Under the pieces are notes generated by a model that had not been told where the DNA came from, did not search any database, and saw only the letters and a list, made by a program, of their open reading frames with translations. Below, one piece after another: positions 55,968 through 64,000 of a stretch of DNA of 64,000 bases. The DNA is taken from assembly GCF_014109765.1 (NCBI RefSeq), contig NZ_CP059139.1:3600001-3664000 (forward strand). Reading direction: 5' to 3'. A program made the translations under genes and the position numbers. This DNA is from Pseudomonas berkeleyensis (GTDB taxonomy: Bacteria > Pseudomonadota > Gammaproteobacteria > Pseudomonadales > Pseudomonadaceae). Each line of letters begins with the position of its first letter. Position 1 is the stretch's first letter.

Positions 55968-56987
55968 TCAAAGGACGTTAGGTTCGATTTCCAGCACGAC
56001 GCCGAAACGCGTCAGTACATCGGCCTGAATGCGCTGCGCCAACTGCAGCAACTGCGCGCCACTGGCGCCACCATAATTGACCAGCACCAATGCCTGCAGA
56101 CGATGCACGCCGGCATCGCCCTCGCGAAAGCCCTTCCACCCTGCCCGCTCGATCAACCAGCCAGCTGCCAGCTTGACCAAACCGTCACCAGCCGGATAAC
56201 TGACCAGATCGGCATGCTCCGTGCGAATCTGCTCGGCCAGCTCGAAGGACACCACAGGGTTCTTGAAGAAACTGCCAGCGTTACCCAACTCGGCCGGATT
56301 CGGCAGCTTCTCACTACGGATCGCACAGATCGCCCGACTGACGTCACTCGCCGTCGGCGCTTCGATTCCCATCTCGGCCAGACGCTGACGCACCGGCCCA
56401 TAATCCAGGCGCAACGATGCCAACCGACTCAACTGGAAACGCACGCGCAGAATCAACCAGCGTCCAGCCTCGCGCTTGAACAGGCTGTCGCGGTAGGCGA
56501 AGGCACATTCGTCCAGCGTGAAATCACGAACCTCACCAGTCTGTCGATCCAGCGCGCTGAGGCCAGCGAACAGATCCTTGATCTCCACGCCATAGGCGCC
56601 GATGTTCTGCATCGGTGCCGCGCCAACGGTGCCAGGGATCAGACTGAGGTTTTCCAAACCGCTCAGTCCTTGCGCCAGGCTCCACTGCACGAAGGGATGC
56701 CACGGCTCGCCAGCCTCGGCCTCGAGCAACACCCGCTCGCCATCATCGCTGAGGATACGGATGCCACGGCTGGCCATGCGCAGCACCAGCGCCTCGACAT
56801 CACGAGTGAGCAGCAGGTTGCTGCCACCACCAATCACCAGCAACGGCAAATTCCGATGCGCGGCCAGGCTCAACGCCTCGCGTACGTCCTCATCGTCATG
56901 CGCCTCGGCGAACAGCCGTGCCTGTACATCGACACCGAAACTGTTGAAGGCCTTGAGCGAAACGTCACTCTGTAGATTCAGGCTCAC
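55968..56987 (-). CDS. murB: UDP-N-acetylenolpyruvoylglucosamine reductase
   Basis: A 339-residue FAD-dependent reductase, second committed step of peptidoglycan precursor synthesis. The FAD-binding motif VIGGGSNLLLTRD, the GTVGAAPMQNIGAYG region and the catalytic Ser of GNAGSFFKNP are in place. Type I by length. Start is GTG (56987), sharing GTGA with the ptp stop. Confidence 0.95.
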   Translation of the reverse strand: MSLNLQSDVSLKAFNSFGVDVQARLFAEAHDDEDVREALSLAAHRNLPLLVIGGGSNLLLTRDVEALVLRMASRGIRILSDDGERVLLEAEAGEPWHPFVQWSLAQGLSGLENLSLIPGTVGAAPMQNIGAYGVEIKDLFAGLSALDRQTGEVRDFTLDECAFAYRDSLFKREAGRWLILRVRFQLSRLASLRLDYGPVRQRLAEMGIEAPTASDVSRAICAIRSEKLPNPAELGNAGSFFKNPVVSFELAEQIRTEHADLVSYPAGDGLVKLAAGWLIERAGWKGFREGDAGVHRLQALVLVNYGGASGAQLLQLAQRIQADVLTRFGVVLEIEPNVL

Positions 56988-57448
56988 AGACGCCTCTTGA
57001 TTTCGACCAGCAACGCATCACTGGCCTGCTCGATCAAATCCAGCACCTGCTCGAAGCCATCTTCCCCGCCGTAATAAGGATCCGGCACTTCATCCAGGGC
57101 CAGCTCGTAACGACGCAGATACAGGTCGAGATCGGCACGGGCATTGGCTGGACGCAATGCCTGCAGGTTGCGCAAGTTGCTCTGATCCATGGCCAGGATC
57201 AGGTCGAAACGCTGAAAGTCGGCAGCCTCGACCTGCCGTGCACGCTGCGCGGACAGGTCATAACCACGGCGCAGGGCGGCCTGCCGTGTACGGCTGTCCG
57301 GCGCCTTGCCAACGTGCCAGTCGCCGGTACCGGCGGAATCCACCTGCACGCGCTCCTCCAGCCCCACAGCACGCAGCTTGTGGCGAAAGACGCCTTCGGC
57401 AGTAGGCGAACGGCAGATGTTGCCGAGACAGACGAAGAGAACCTTCAT
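56984..57448 (-). CDS. low-molecular-weight protein tyrosine phosphatase
   Basis: A 154-residue phosphatase. The P-loop is CLGNICRS (Cys7, Arg13), and the general-acid Asp is in VPDPYYGGEDGF. In Pseudomonas this gene sits between kdsB and murB. Substrate unknown; related enzymes (Wzb, PtpA) act on tyrosine kinases of polysaccharide export, but none is nearby. Overlaps kdsB by one base. Confidence 0.92.
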   Translation of the reverse strand: MKVLFVCLGNICRSPTAEGVFRHKLRAVGLEERVQVDSAGTGDWHVGKAPDSRTRQAALRRGYDLSAQRARQVEAADFQRFDLILAMDQSNLRNLQALRPANARADLDLYLRRYELALDEVPDPYYGGEDGFEQVLDLIEQASDALLVEIKRRL

Positions 57449-58212
57449 CAGGCCCCCAGCAGGTGGCGCACCCGCTCCAGGTCTTCAGCCGTATCGACCC
57501 CAGCGGCCGGCGCTTCGAGCGCATCGGCTAAGTGGATACGCACGCCGTGGTACAGCGCACGAAGCTGCTCCAGGCACTCGGTATCCTCCAGCCAGCACGG
57601 GCCCCAGGACACGAAGTCATGCAGGAAGCCGGCGCGGTAGGCATAGATGCCGATATGACGACGATAAGGCACGCTTTCAGGCAGGACATCACGGGTCTTG
57701 GCAAAGGCGTCGCGTGCCCATGCCAACGGCGCCCGACTGAAGGTCAGGGCCAGGCCGTGCTTGTCGGCGACCACCTTGACCACATTGGGGTTGAACAGCG
57801 CAGTGACATCCTCGATGGGCTCGGCCAGGGTAGCGATACCCGCCTGCGGATTGGCCGCCAGGTTGGCCGCCACCTGATCGATGATCACGGGAGGGATCAG
57901 CGGCTCATCGCCCTGCACGTTGACCACGATGGCATCGGCAGGCAAACCGAGCTGAGTGGCGACTTCGGCCAGGCGATCGGTGCCTGAGTTGTGATCCACG
58001 CGAGTCAGCAGTACCTCGGCACCGAATGCCTGGCAGGCCTCGACGATGCGCGCATCATCGGTGGCCACGACCACTCGGCTGGCCGAGCTCTTTCTGGCCT
58101 GCTCCCAGACGTGTTGCACCATGGGCTTGCCGGCAATGTCCTGCAGCGGTTTGCCGGGCAAACGGGTGGAGGCGTAACGGGCGGGGATGACGACGGTAAA
58201 GGCTACGCTCAT
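57448..58212 (-). CDS. kdsB: 3-deoxy-manno-octulosonate cytidylyltransferase
   Basis: A 254-residue enzyme that activates KDO as CMP-KDO for lipid A-core assembly. It has the nucleotidyltransferase signature [14 protein letters not shown] and [10 protein letters not shown]. It is directly adjacent to the YcaR-like gene, without a gap, and one base overlaps ptp. Confidence 0.96.
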   Translation of the reverse strand: MSVAFTVVIPARYASTRLPGKPLQDIAGKPMVQHVWEQARKSSASRVVVATDDARIVEACQAFGAEVLLTRVDHNSGTDRLAEVATQLGLPADAIVVNVQGDEPLIPPVIIDQVAANLAANPQAGIATLAEPIEDVTALFNPNVVKVVADKHGLALTFSRAPLAWARDAFAKTRDVLPESVPYRRHIGIYAYRAGFLHDFVSWGPCWLEDTECLEQLRALYHGVRIHLADALEAPAAGVDTAEDLERVRHLLGA

Positions 58213-58398
58213 TTACTTGTCCAGACGCTCATCGGTGTTCAGGGTGCGTGCTTCGCTTTCCAGCATCACCGGGATGCCATCGCGGATCGGGTAGGCAACA
58301 CCAGCGCCCTTGCTGATCAGTTCGGTCTTGTCTTCGGAGAGTTGCAGCGGGCCCTTGCAGATCGGGCAGGCGAGGATATCGAGCAGTTTAAGGTCCAT
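58213..58398 (-). CDS. Trm112/YcaR family small protein
   Basis: A 61-residue protein: [10 protein letters not shown] near the start (Cys11 and Cys14) and the conserved [16 protein letters not shown]. Family UPF0434/Trm112, zinc-ribbon like, encoded between lpxK and kdsB in many proteobacteria; function unknown. A second cysteine pair is absent, so only a half zinc site remains. The ATG at 58398 is the natural start, the frame being open further into lpxK. Confidence 0.88.
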   Translation of the reverse strand: MDLKLLDILACPICKGPLQLSEDKTELISKGAGVAYPIRDGIPVMLESEARTLNTDERLDK

Positions 58399-58417
58399 GG
58401 CGGAGTCCTTGATGGGG

Positions 58418-59422
58418 TTACGTACGCCCCGGTATGAGGCGGGCCAGCTGTCCATCCAGCCAATCGACGAAGGCCGGCGTGGGCACGGCATCGACGGCCA
58501 GGTACCACCAGTCGGCAGCGGCGAAGGCCCGGCATTTCACCGCATCCTTCTCGGTCATCAGCAGCGGCAGCGGCGGCTCGAAGCTGAGCCTGGCGGCGTC
58601 GTACTGGGCATGGTCGGCGAAGGGATGCGGAACCGGTCGCCAGTTTAGCGCTTCGAGGGTATTGAAGAAACGTTGCGGGTTGCCGATACCGGCGACGGCA
58701 TGCACGGCCTGGCCCGGCGGGAAATGATCGAGCGCCACACGCTCACCACTGGCCAGATTCACCAGCGCCGTCGGTTGCAGACGAAAAGCGAAGCCATCCT
58801 CGCGGTCAGACTCGGCGCCGTTGAGCAACACCGCATCGACTTCGCTCAGACGCTCGGCAGGTTCACGCAGGGGTCCGGCCGGCAGGCAGTGACGATTGCC
58901 CAAACCGCGGGCGGCGTCGATCAACACCAGCTCCAGGTCACGCGCCAGGCGGTAGTGCTGCAGGCCGTCGTCGCAGAGGATCAGATCCAGCGGCTCCTCG
59001 GCCAGCAGCGCGCGCACGGCACGGCTGCGATCCGGGTCGATCATCAGCGGCACGTCCGTACGCTGCACGATCAACAGAGGTTCGTCACCCGCCTGCGCTG
59101 CACCGTGCTCACTGCGTACCCGCCAGGGCAGGCTCGGCGGCTTGGCGCCATAACCACGGCTGACCACGCCGACACGTAGCCCACGTGAACGGCAGTGCTC
59201 GATCAGAAAGAGGATCAGCGGCGTCTTGCCAGTGCCACCGACGGTGATATTGCCCACCACCAGCACCGGCACCGGCGCACGGTAGATATCACCCTCGCCG
59301 GCCAGAAACCGGGCGCGCTTGCCCTGCACCACGCGGCGGTACAGCCATTCCAGCGGACGCAGCAGCGTGAGGGCCGGATGGCCACGGTACCAGGCATCGA
59401 GCAGGCGATCGGCGGCGCTCAC
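58418..59422 (-). CDS. lpxK: tetraacyldisaccharide 4'-kinase
   Basis: A 334-residue inner-membrane-associated kinase that phosphorylates the lipid A disaccharide at the 4' position. The P-loop [13 protein letters not shown] (about 58-70) and [20 protein letters not shown] are characteristic. GTG start at 59422, adjacent to the exbD stop with no gap. Confidence 0.95.
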   Translation of the reverse strand: MSAADRLLDAWYRGHPALTLLRPLEWLYRRVVQGKRARFLAGEGDIYRAPVPVLVVGNITVGGTGKTPLILFLIEHCRSRGLRVGVVSRGYGAKPPSLPWRVRSEHGAAQAGDEPLLIVQRTDVPLMIDPDRSRAVRALLAEEPLDLILCDDGLQHYRLARDLELVLIDAARGLGNRHCLPAGPLREPAERLSEVDAVLLNGAESDREDGFAFRLQPTALVNLASGERVALDHFPPGQAVHAVAGIGNPQRFFNTLEALNWRPVPHPFADHAQYDAARLSFEPPLPLLMTEKDAVKCRAFAAADWWYLAVDAVPTPAFVDWLDGQLARLIPGRT

Positions 59423-59851
59423 TCAGGGGGCTTCCTGTGCTTCCACCGTGGTGATGCGCAGGTGCGAGAAACCCAGCTTGCCAGCCGCATCCATGGCAGT
59501 GATCACCGCCTGATGCGGCGTCTTGCCATCGGCGCTGATGGTCAGCGGCAGACTGTTGTCGCCGTCGGACTCTTTCTGCAACGCGGCCATGAGGTTGCTC
59601 AGGTTGCTCTCCAGCAACGCCTGGCCATTCACCGAAAAGGCACCGTCGGCGCCGACCAGAATCTCCAGCTGCTTGAGAGCAGTCTGCTCTGGCGGCGTGC
59701 CGCTGGCCGCTTCAGGCAGATCCACCTTGAGCTGGGTCTCGCGGGTGAAGGTGGTGCTGACCACGAAGAACAGCAGCAGGATGAACACCACATCGATCAG
59801 TGAGGCCAGGTTGATCTCGACGTTCTCACGCCGACTACGCCGGAACTTCAC
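59423..59851 (-). CDS. exbD: ExbD/TolR-family biopolymer transport protein
   Basis: A 142-residue protein with one N-terminal membrane helix (INLASLIDVVFILLLFFVVS), whose Asp is the proton-carrying residue of ExbD/TolR, and a periplasmic domain. With the ExbB/TolQ partner it converts the proton gradient into work on TonB-like proteins. Start is GTG overlapping the exbB stop by four bases. No tonB gene is adjacent. Confidence 0.92.
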   Translation of the reverse strand: MKFRRSRRENVEINLASLIDVVFILLLFFVVSTTFTRETQLKVDLPEAASGTPPEQTALKQLEILVGADGAFSVNGQALLESNLSNLMAALQKESDGDNSLPLTISADGKTPHQAVITAMDAAGKLGFSHLRITTVEAQEAP

Positions 59852-60531
59852 GCTTTGCGTCCTTCCTTGCGACCCGGTTTCTCGGCGGTGGCAGCAGGGG
59901 CTGGGGCATCGCTCATATCGACCTCACGGTCGCCCTGCAGCATTTCCACCAGTTTGATCGCCTCCTGCTCCATGCCCACCACCAGTTCGTCGACACGACG
60001 GGTGAGGAAACGATGGAAGAACAGTGCCGGAATCGCCACGATCAGACCGGTTGCCGTGGTGATCAGCGCCTTGGCGATACCGCCGGCGAGCATCTGGGTA
60101 TTGGCACCACCGGTCGTGCCCATGAAGGCGCCGAAAATATCGATCATCGCCAGCACGGTGCCGAGCAAGCCGAGCAGCGGCGCAATACCGGCAATGGTGC
60201 CGAGGGCATTGAGGTAGCGTTCAAGATCATGAATGACACGAGCGGCGGCCTCTTCGATGCATTCCTTCATGACCTCGCGACCATGCTTGGAGTTGGCCAG
60301 GCCGGCAGCGAGGATCTGGCCGAGCGGCGAATGCCCACGCAGTTCCTTGAGCTTCTGGTTGTTCAGCTTCTTGTCCTTGATCCACTGCCATACCTGGGCC
60401 AGCAGGTTGGCCGGGGCGACACGGGAAGGACGCAGGGTCCACAGGCGCTCGGCAATGATGCCGGCAGCAGCGATGGAGCAGAGAATGATCGGCAGCATAA
60501 CCCAGCCGCCGGACTTGACCAGTTCCCACAC
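59848..60531 (-). CDS. exbB: ExbB/TolQ/MotA-family proton channel protein
   Basis: A 227-residue protein with three membrane helices (about 8-28, 107-135, 152-175) and the conserved GTIAGIAPLLGLLGTVLAMI region of ExbB/TolQ. The start is GTG at 60531 (VWELVKSGGWVMLPI), with an AGGGGGA site; the frame is open another 41 codons without a good site. The C-terminus is charged (RKEGRKA). Overlaps exbD by four bases. Confidence 0.92.
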   Translation of the reverse strand: MWELVKSGGWVMLPIILCSIAAAGIIAERLWTLRPSRVAPANLLAQVWQWIKDKKLNNQKLKELRGHSPLGQILAAGLANSKHGREVMKECIEEAAARVIHDLERYLNALGTIAGIAPLLGLLGTVLAMIDIFGAFMGTTGGANTQMLAGGIAKALITTATGLIVAIPALFFHRFLTRRVDELVVGMEQEAIKLVEMLQGDREVDMSDAPAPAATAEKPGRKEGRKA

Positions 60532-60601
60532 GGTATAGATTCCCCCTCGAAAAAGTGGCGCCACTCTAGCACAGCCCCTTCCTGACGCACCGCTGCGGTT
60601 C

Positions 60602-62824
60602 TCATTTTTCCCGCCAGAAGCGCCTTTGCTCACGCAAGCCGCTGACCTCTCCATAAGTGCCCAGCCATAGCATCAGAGCCCCCTGCTCAGCGGTATCGTG
60701 CAACACCACGTCACGCGCGATATAACGCGCCACCACCTGAGGGTGGGGATGACCGAAGCTGTTGTGCCGACCACGCGACAACAGCCCGCCATGCGGCGCG
60801 ACAGCGTTGAGAAAGCCCGGGCTCGATGAGCTGCGACTACCGTGGTGCGGCACCAGCAACCATTCAGCCTGGGCTGGCAGCTCACTGCCCAGCAATGCCC
60901 GCTCGGTGCGATTGTCGATGTCGCCAGTCAGCAGCAGGCTCTCACCCCGGGCACTGACCCGCAGGACGCAGGAACTCGGGTTACCCGGCCCGCCCTCAGC
61001 CCAGCGCCACAGCTGAAACTCGACGTCATCCCACTGCCAGCGCTGAGCGGTACAGGGTTCGGCCTGCAGTTCAAGCGTCAGGCGCTCCACCTCGCCACTG
61101 CGCACAAGGGCAACGGGCAAGCCATGAACGATGGCACTGGCCCCGCCAGCATGATCGTTGTCAGCGTGACTGAGCAGCAGCAAATCCAGGCGCCGCACAT
61201 CGAGCGCACGCAACGACGGCAAGACCACTCGCTCGCCCATGTCGAAGTCACCGAAACTCGGCCCAGCATCGTAGAGCAGCGCGTGCTCACGGGTACGCAC
61301 CAGCACCGACAGGCCCTGCCCCACATCGAATACCCATACCTGCGCCAACCCATGCGGCACAGGCTTGCTCTGCACGAGCAGTGCCGGCAGCAATAGAAAC
61401 AACCCGGGCAGACGCAACGGCACGCCCGATGGCAGCAGCAACAAGGCTGCTCCCAACACCGCCAGCAGCAACGCCCACCAGGGCACACTCGACGGCAGCC
61501 AGGCTGGCAACCACGACGCGATCTGCCCCAGCACGAGAAACAGCAGCGCCAACAACCCGCCCGCCAGCGTCAGCAACCCTTCACCCAACCAGGGAATGGG
61601 CAGCAGCAGTGTTCCCAGCAAGGCCAGCGGCACAACCAGTACACCCACCCAGGGCACGGCAATCAGATTGGCCAACGGCCCGCTGGCGCTGACCGGCAAT
61701 CCCAACGCCAACATCGCTGGCAACAGGCCGAAAGCCATTGTCCATTGCGCTCGCCCCAGACTACGCCAGGCACTCCAACTACCCAGGCGCCCCGCGAAGA
61801 CCACTATCAGCACGGCAACCGCAGCGAACGACAACCAGAAGCCCGGCTGCAACACCGCCAGTGGCTCGGCCAGCAGCACCACCACCAACGCCAGCAGCAA
61901 TGGCCACCAAGCCCCCAGATGACGGAAGCGCAAACGCCACAGCAGCACCAGCGCGATCATCACGCAAGCACGCCGCACCGGCACCTCGAAACCAGCCATC
62001 AGTCCGTAGGCCAGGGCCCCACTCAATGCCAACACGCAGGCACAGGGCAACCAGGGCCAACGTCGCGGCCACAAGCCCAGGCGGGCCAGGCCTGCTACCA
62101 GACCATAGAGCAGACCGGCCAGCATGGTGATGTGCTGACCGGAAATGACCATCAGATGCACCGTGCCGGTATGCTGCAACAGGCGCCAGTCGGCGGTGCT
62201 CAGGCCCGAGCCGTCACCCAGCACCAGCGCGGCAAGACCGCCGGCGCGGCCGAAGGCCTCCACCTCGAGCAGATGCTGACGCACCTGATCACGCCAGGCC
62301 CCCAGCCCACCCGCCTCGCTCAGGCGCTGCCCGGCCTTGACCGTACCGGTGGCACCGATGCGCTGCGCCAGCAACCAGGCCTCATAATCGAATGCCTGCG
62401 GATTAACCAGACCATGGGGTTGACGGAGACTGACCGCCAGACGCCAACGCTCCCCACCGCGGATCTCCGGCCCATTACGCCAGGACAGGCGGATCAGTTG
62501 CGGCAGCTCGCCGCGACGTGACAACGCATCTTCGAGCTGAAAACGCACCACGTCATTGGCGACTGCTGGCAACCCGACCACCTGCCCCTCCAACCATAAG
62601 GTGCGGCCATCGAACGCTGGCACCAGGCGATCATCCAGCGCCCACTGCGCCGAGGTACAGGCCCAGACCATGCCCAGCAGGAAAAAACCGATTAGGTAGA
62701 GGCGAGAGGCCAACAGTGCGAGGCCCAGCGCTGCACAAACGAGCAACAACCAGGCTGGCGGCAATGCCGGCAAAAATCGAAGTGACAATAAGCCCAAGGC
62801 CAGCGCCAGCATCCCTGCGCGCAT
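60602..62824 (-). CDS. comEC: DNA internalization protein ComEC/Rec2
   Basis: A 740-residue polytopic protein forming the channel for uptake of single-stranded DNA in natural transformation. N-terminal membrane and DUF4131 part, competence domain with many helices (about 200-470), and a metallo-beta-lactamase-like C-terminal domain (from about 500) with LLSHADNDHAGGA and VPHHGSRSSSS, suggesting a nuclease for the degraded strand. Intact. Upstream lies the Lol gene, downstream exbB (70 bp). Confidence 0.93.
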   Translation of the reverse strand: MRAGMLALALGLLSLRFLPALPPAWLLLVCAALGLALLASRLYLIGFFLLGMVWACTSAQWALDDRLVPAFDGRTLWLEGQVVGLPAVANDVVRFQLEDALSRRGELPQLIRLSWRNGPEIRGGERWRLAVSLRQPHGLVNPQAFDYEAWLLAQRIGATGTVKAGQRLSEAGGLGAWRDQVRQHLLEVEAFGRAGGLAALVLGDGSGLSTADWRLLQHTGTVHLMVISGQHITMLAGLLYGLVAGLARLGLWPRRWPWLPCACVLALSGALAYGLMAGFEVPVRRACVMIALVLLWRLRFRHLGAWWPLLLALVVVLLAEPLAVLQPGFWLSFAAVAVLIVVFAGRLGSWSAWRSLGRAQWTMAFGLLPAMLALGLPVSASGPLANLIAVPWVGVLVVPLALLGTLLLPIPWLGEGLLTLAGGLLALLFLVLGQIASWLPAWLPSSVPWWALLLAVLGAALLLLPSGVPLRLPGLFLLLPALLVQSKPVPHGLAQVWVFDVGQGLSVLVRTREHALLYDAGPSFGDFDMGERVVLPSLRALDVRRLDLLLLSHADNDHAGGASAIVHGLPVALVRSGEVERLTLELQAEPCTAQRWQWDDVEFQLWRWAEGGPGNPSSCVLRVSARGESLLLTGDIDNRTERALLGSELPAQAEWLLVPHHGSRSSSSPGFLNAVAPHGGLLSRGRHNSFGHPHPQVVARYIARDVVLHDTAEQGALMLWLGTYGEVSGLREQRRFWREK

Positions 62825-62899
62825 TGATGTGCTCCCTGCACATGGGCCGATCTGGCCCGACGAACAGAAGTGTAGCCCGGATAAAATCCGAGCTAACCG

Positions 62900-64000
62900 C
62901 TATTCGTAGCGCAGCGCCTCGGCTGGCTGCACCTGCGCGGCGCGCCAGGACGGGTAGACCGTCGCCAGGAAACTCAGGATCAGCGCCGCTGAGCAGATCA
63001 GCGCCACATCGAGCCATTGCAGATCAGACGGCAGACTGCTGATGAAGTAGACATCGGAGCTGAGCACTTGCTGCCCGGCGAAAGACTCCAGCCAGGCCAC
63101 CAGGGCACTGACATTGAGCGCGGCGAGCACACCGAGCACGGTGCCGATCAGCGTACCGACCACGCCGATCACGCTGCCCTGCACCATGAAGATCGCCATG
63201 ATCTGCCGCGGCGTGGCGCCGAGGGTGCGCAGGATGGCGATATCGCCGCCCTTGTCGGCCACCACCATGATCAGCGTGGCGATGATGTTGAATGCAGCGA
63301 CGGCGACGATCAGCAGCAGCAGCAGGCCGATCATGGTCTTTTCCATCTTCATCGCGCTGAACAGGCTGCCCTGGGTGTGCGTCCAATCATCGGCGCGGTA
63401 ACCATCCCCCAGTGACGCGACCAGCGCCTTGGACACCTGCGGCGCCTGGTACAGATCCTTCAGCGCCAGACGGATGCCCGGCACCGTGCCTTCCGGCAGG
63501 CGCTGCATGGCGGCGGCGTCAGCGACGTTAATCAGCGCCAGCGAGCTGTCCAGCTCGGCACCGACCTTGAACACTGCCGCCACGTTCAGGCGTTGCATGC
63601 GCGGGGTAACGCCACCGGGAGCATTGCTCAGCTCGGGAATGATCAGGGTCAACTTGTCACCCACCTGCAGGCCGAAGCGCCGCGCGGTGATATCGCCGAT
63701 GACCACGCCGAACTCACCAGGCTGCAGATTGCTCAGGCTGCCCTGGCGGATATGGTCGGGCAGAATCGACACCTTGGCCTCTTCGGCCGGGTCGATGCCA
63801 TGAATCTGGATCGGTTGCATCAGCCCGCGATGCGACAGCATGCCTTCGAGTTCGGCATAGGGCGCGGCAGCCTGCACCTGCGGGTTGCTCATGGCCTTGT
63901 CAGCCAGCGCGCGCCAGTCAGCGACCGGTTCGGCGCCATAGAGCATGGCGTGCGGCACCATGCCGAGAATGCGCGAGCTCATTTCCTTCTGAAAACCATT
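62900..64000 (-). CDS. lipoprotein-releasing ABC permease LolC/LolE (start outside window)
   Basis: The frame is open to the end of the window; the codons beyond the apparent first ATG read NGFQKE, continuing the VMNGF.. segment of LolC/LolE, so the true start lies past 64000. Visible: the periplasmic domain and the FtsX-type permease domain (MIGLLLLLIVAVAAFNIIATLIMVV, then two further helices) and the end PSWRAAQVQPAEALRYE. The protein extracts lipoproteins from the inner membrane with LolD. LolC versus LolE cannot be settled from this part. Confidence 0.9.
   Translation of the reverse strand, partial: NGFQKEMSSRILGMVPHAMLYGAEPVADWRALADKAMSNPQVQAAAPYAELEGMLSHRGLMQPIQIHGIDPAEEAKVSILPDHIRQGSLSNLQPGEFGVVIGDITARRFGLQVGDKLTLIIPELSNAPGGVTPRMQRLNVAAVFKVGAELDSSLALINVADAAAMQRLPEGTVPGIRLALKDLYQAPQVSKALVASLGDGYRADDWTHTQGSLFSAMKMEKTMIGLLLLLIVAVAAFNIIATLIMVVADKGGDIAILRTLGATPRQIMAIFMVQGSVIGVVGTLIGTVLGVLAALNVSALVAWLESFAGQQVLSSDVYFISSLPSDLQWLDVALICSAALILSFLATVYPSWRAAQVQPAEALRYE

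Overview
The window reads as chromosomal DNA of a gamma-proteobacterium of the genus Pseudomonas, most likely the mendocina/oleovorans/alcaliphila lineage. The inference rests on high G+C coding sequence, on the gene order tatD-pilZ-holB-tmk-mltG-pabC-fabF-acpP-fabG-fabD-plsX-rpmF-yceD-maf-sppA-HAD-rluC-rne-murB-ptp-kdsB-lpxK-exbD-exbB-comEC-lol, which I recognise from Pseudomonas genomes, and on the purN-purM-DUF2066-AI-2E-hda block. The species is not provable from the sequence alone.

Layout. 1-6.7 kb: DUF2069 membrane protein, small alpha/beta hydrolase, hda, AI-2E permease, DUF2066, then purM-purN-DUF3108 ending in a clear terminator. 6.7-13.2 kb: a palindromic repeat, an Amt ammonium transporter, a three-gene set of small YqjD/YqjE/YqjK-like membrane proteins, an EAL/YkuI_C protein, dgt and an FUSC-like membrane protein. 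13.2-22.5 kb: a 983-residue dCache-HAMP-GAF-HD-GYP sensor, a DUF1624 acyltransferase-like membrane protein, a secreted S8 protease with an Asp-to-Glu change at the catalytic aspartate position, a GNAT, DUF1285, a DUF4823 lipoprotein and an HSL-type hydrolase.

22.6-34 kb is the main accessory region: an MFS transporter and an ArgE-type deacylase divergent from a LysR regulator, an N-acyl-D-amino-acid deacylase-like amidohydrolase with a BetB-like aldehyde dehydrogenase, a TetR regulator, and a DUF1302/DUF1329 outer-membrane pair. Three copies of one 18-bp motif lie in front of the amidohydrolase operon, of tetR and of the DUF1302 operon. At the two catabolic promoters the motif sits 2-3 bp after the -10 box, so these genes look like one TetR-controlled regulon for uptake and hydrolysis of an unknown, probably amide-containing, compound.

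34-39.9 kb: a MoaA-type radical SAM enzyme, a second TetR divergent from a class-V aminotransferase, a probable RgsA (P16) small RNA, and an intact IS481-family element inserted, with a 5-bp duplication, in the centre of a palindromic repeat that is identical to one 30 kb away. 38.6-64 kb: the housekeeping cluster for DNA clamp loading, fatty-acid and phospholipid synthesis, rRNA pseudouridylation, RNase E, peptidoglycan and LPS precursors, ExbBD and ComEC, ending in a LolC/LolE gene cut by the window edge. Many genes here overlap by 1-11 nt and use GTG or TTG starts, consistent with translational coupling. Visible controls include promoters for acpP, the yceD-rpmF operon and rne (about 0.5 kb leader), an attenuator-like terminator between acpP and fabF, and a perfect bidirectional terminator between rne and murB.
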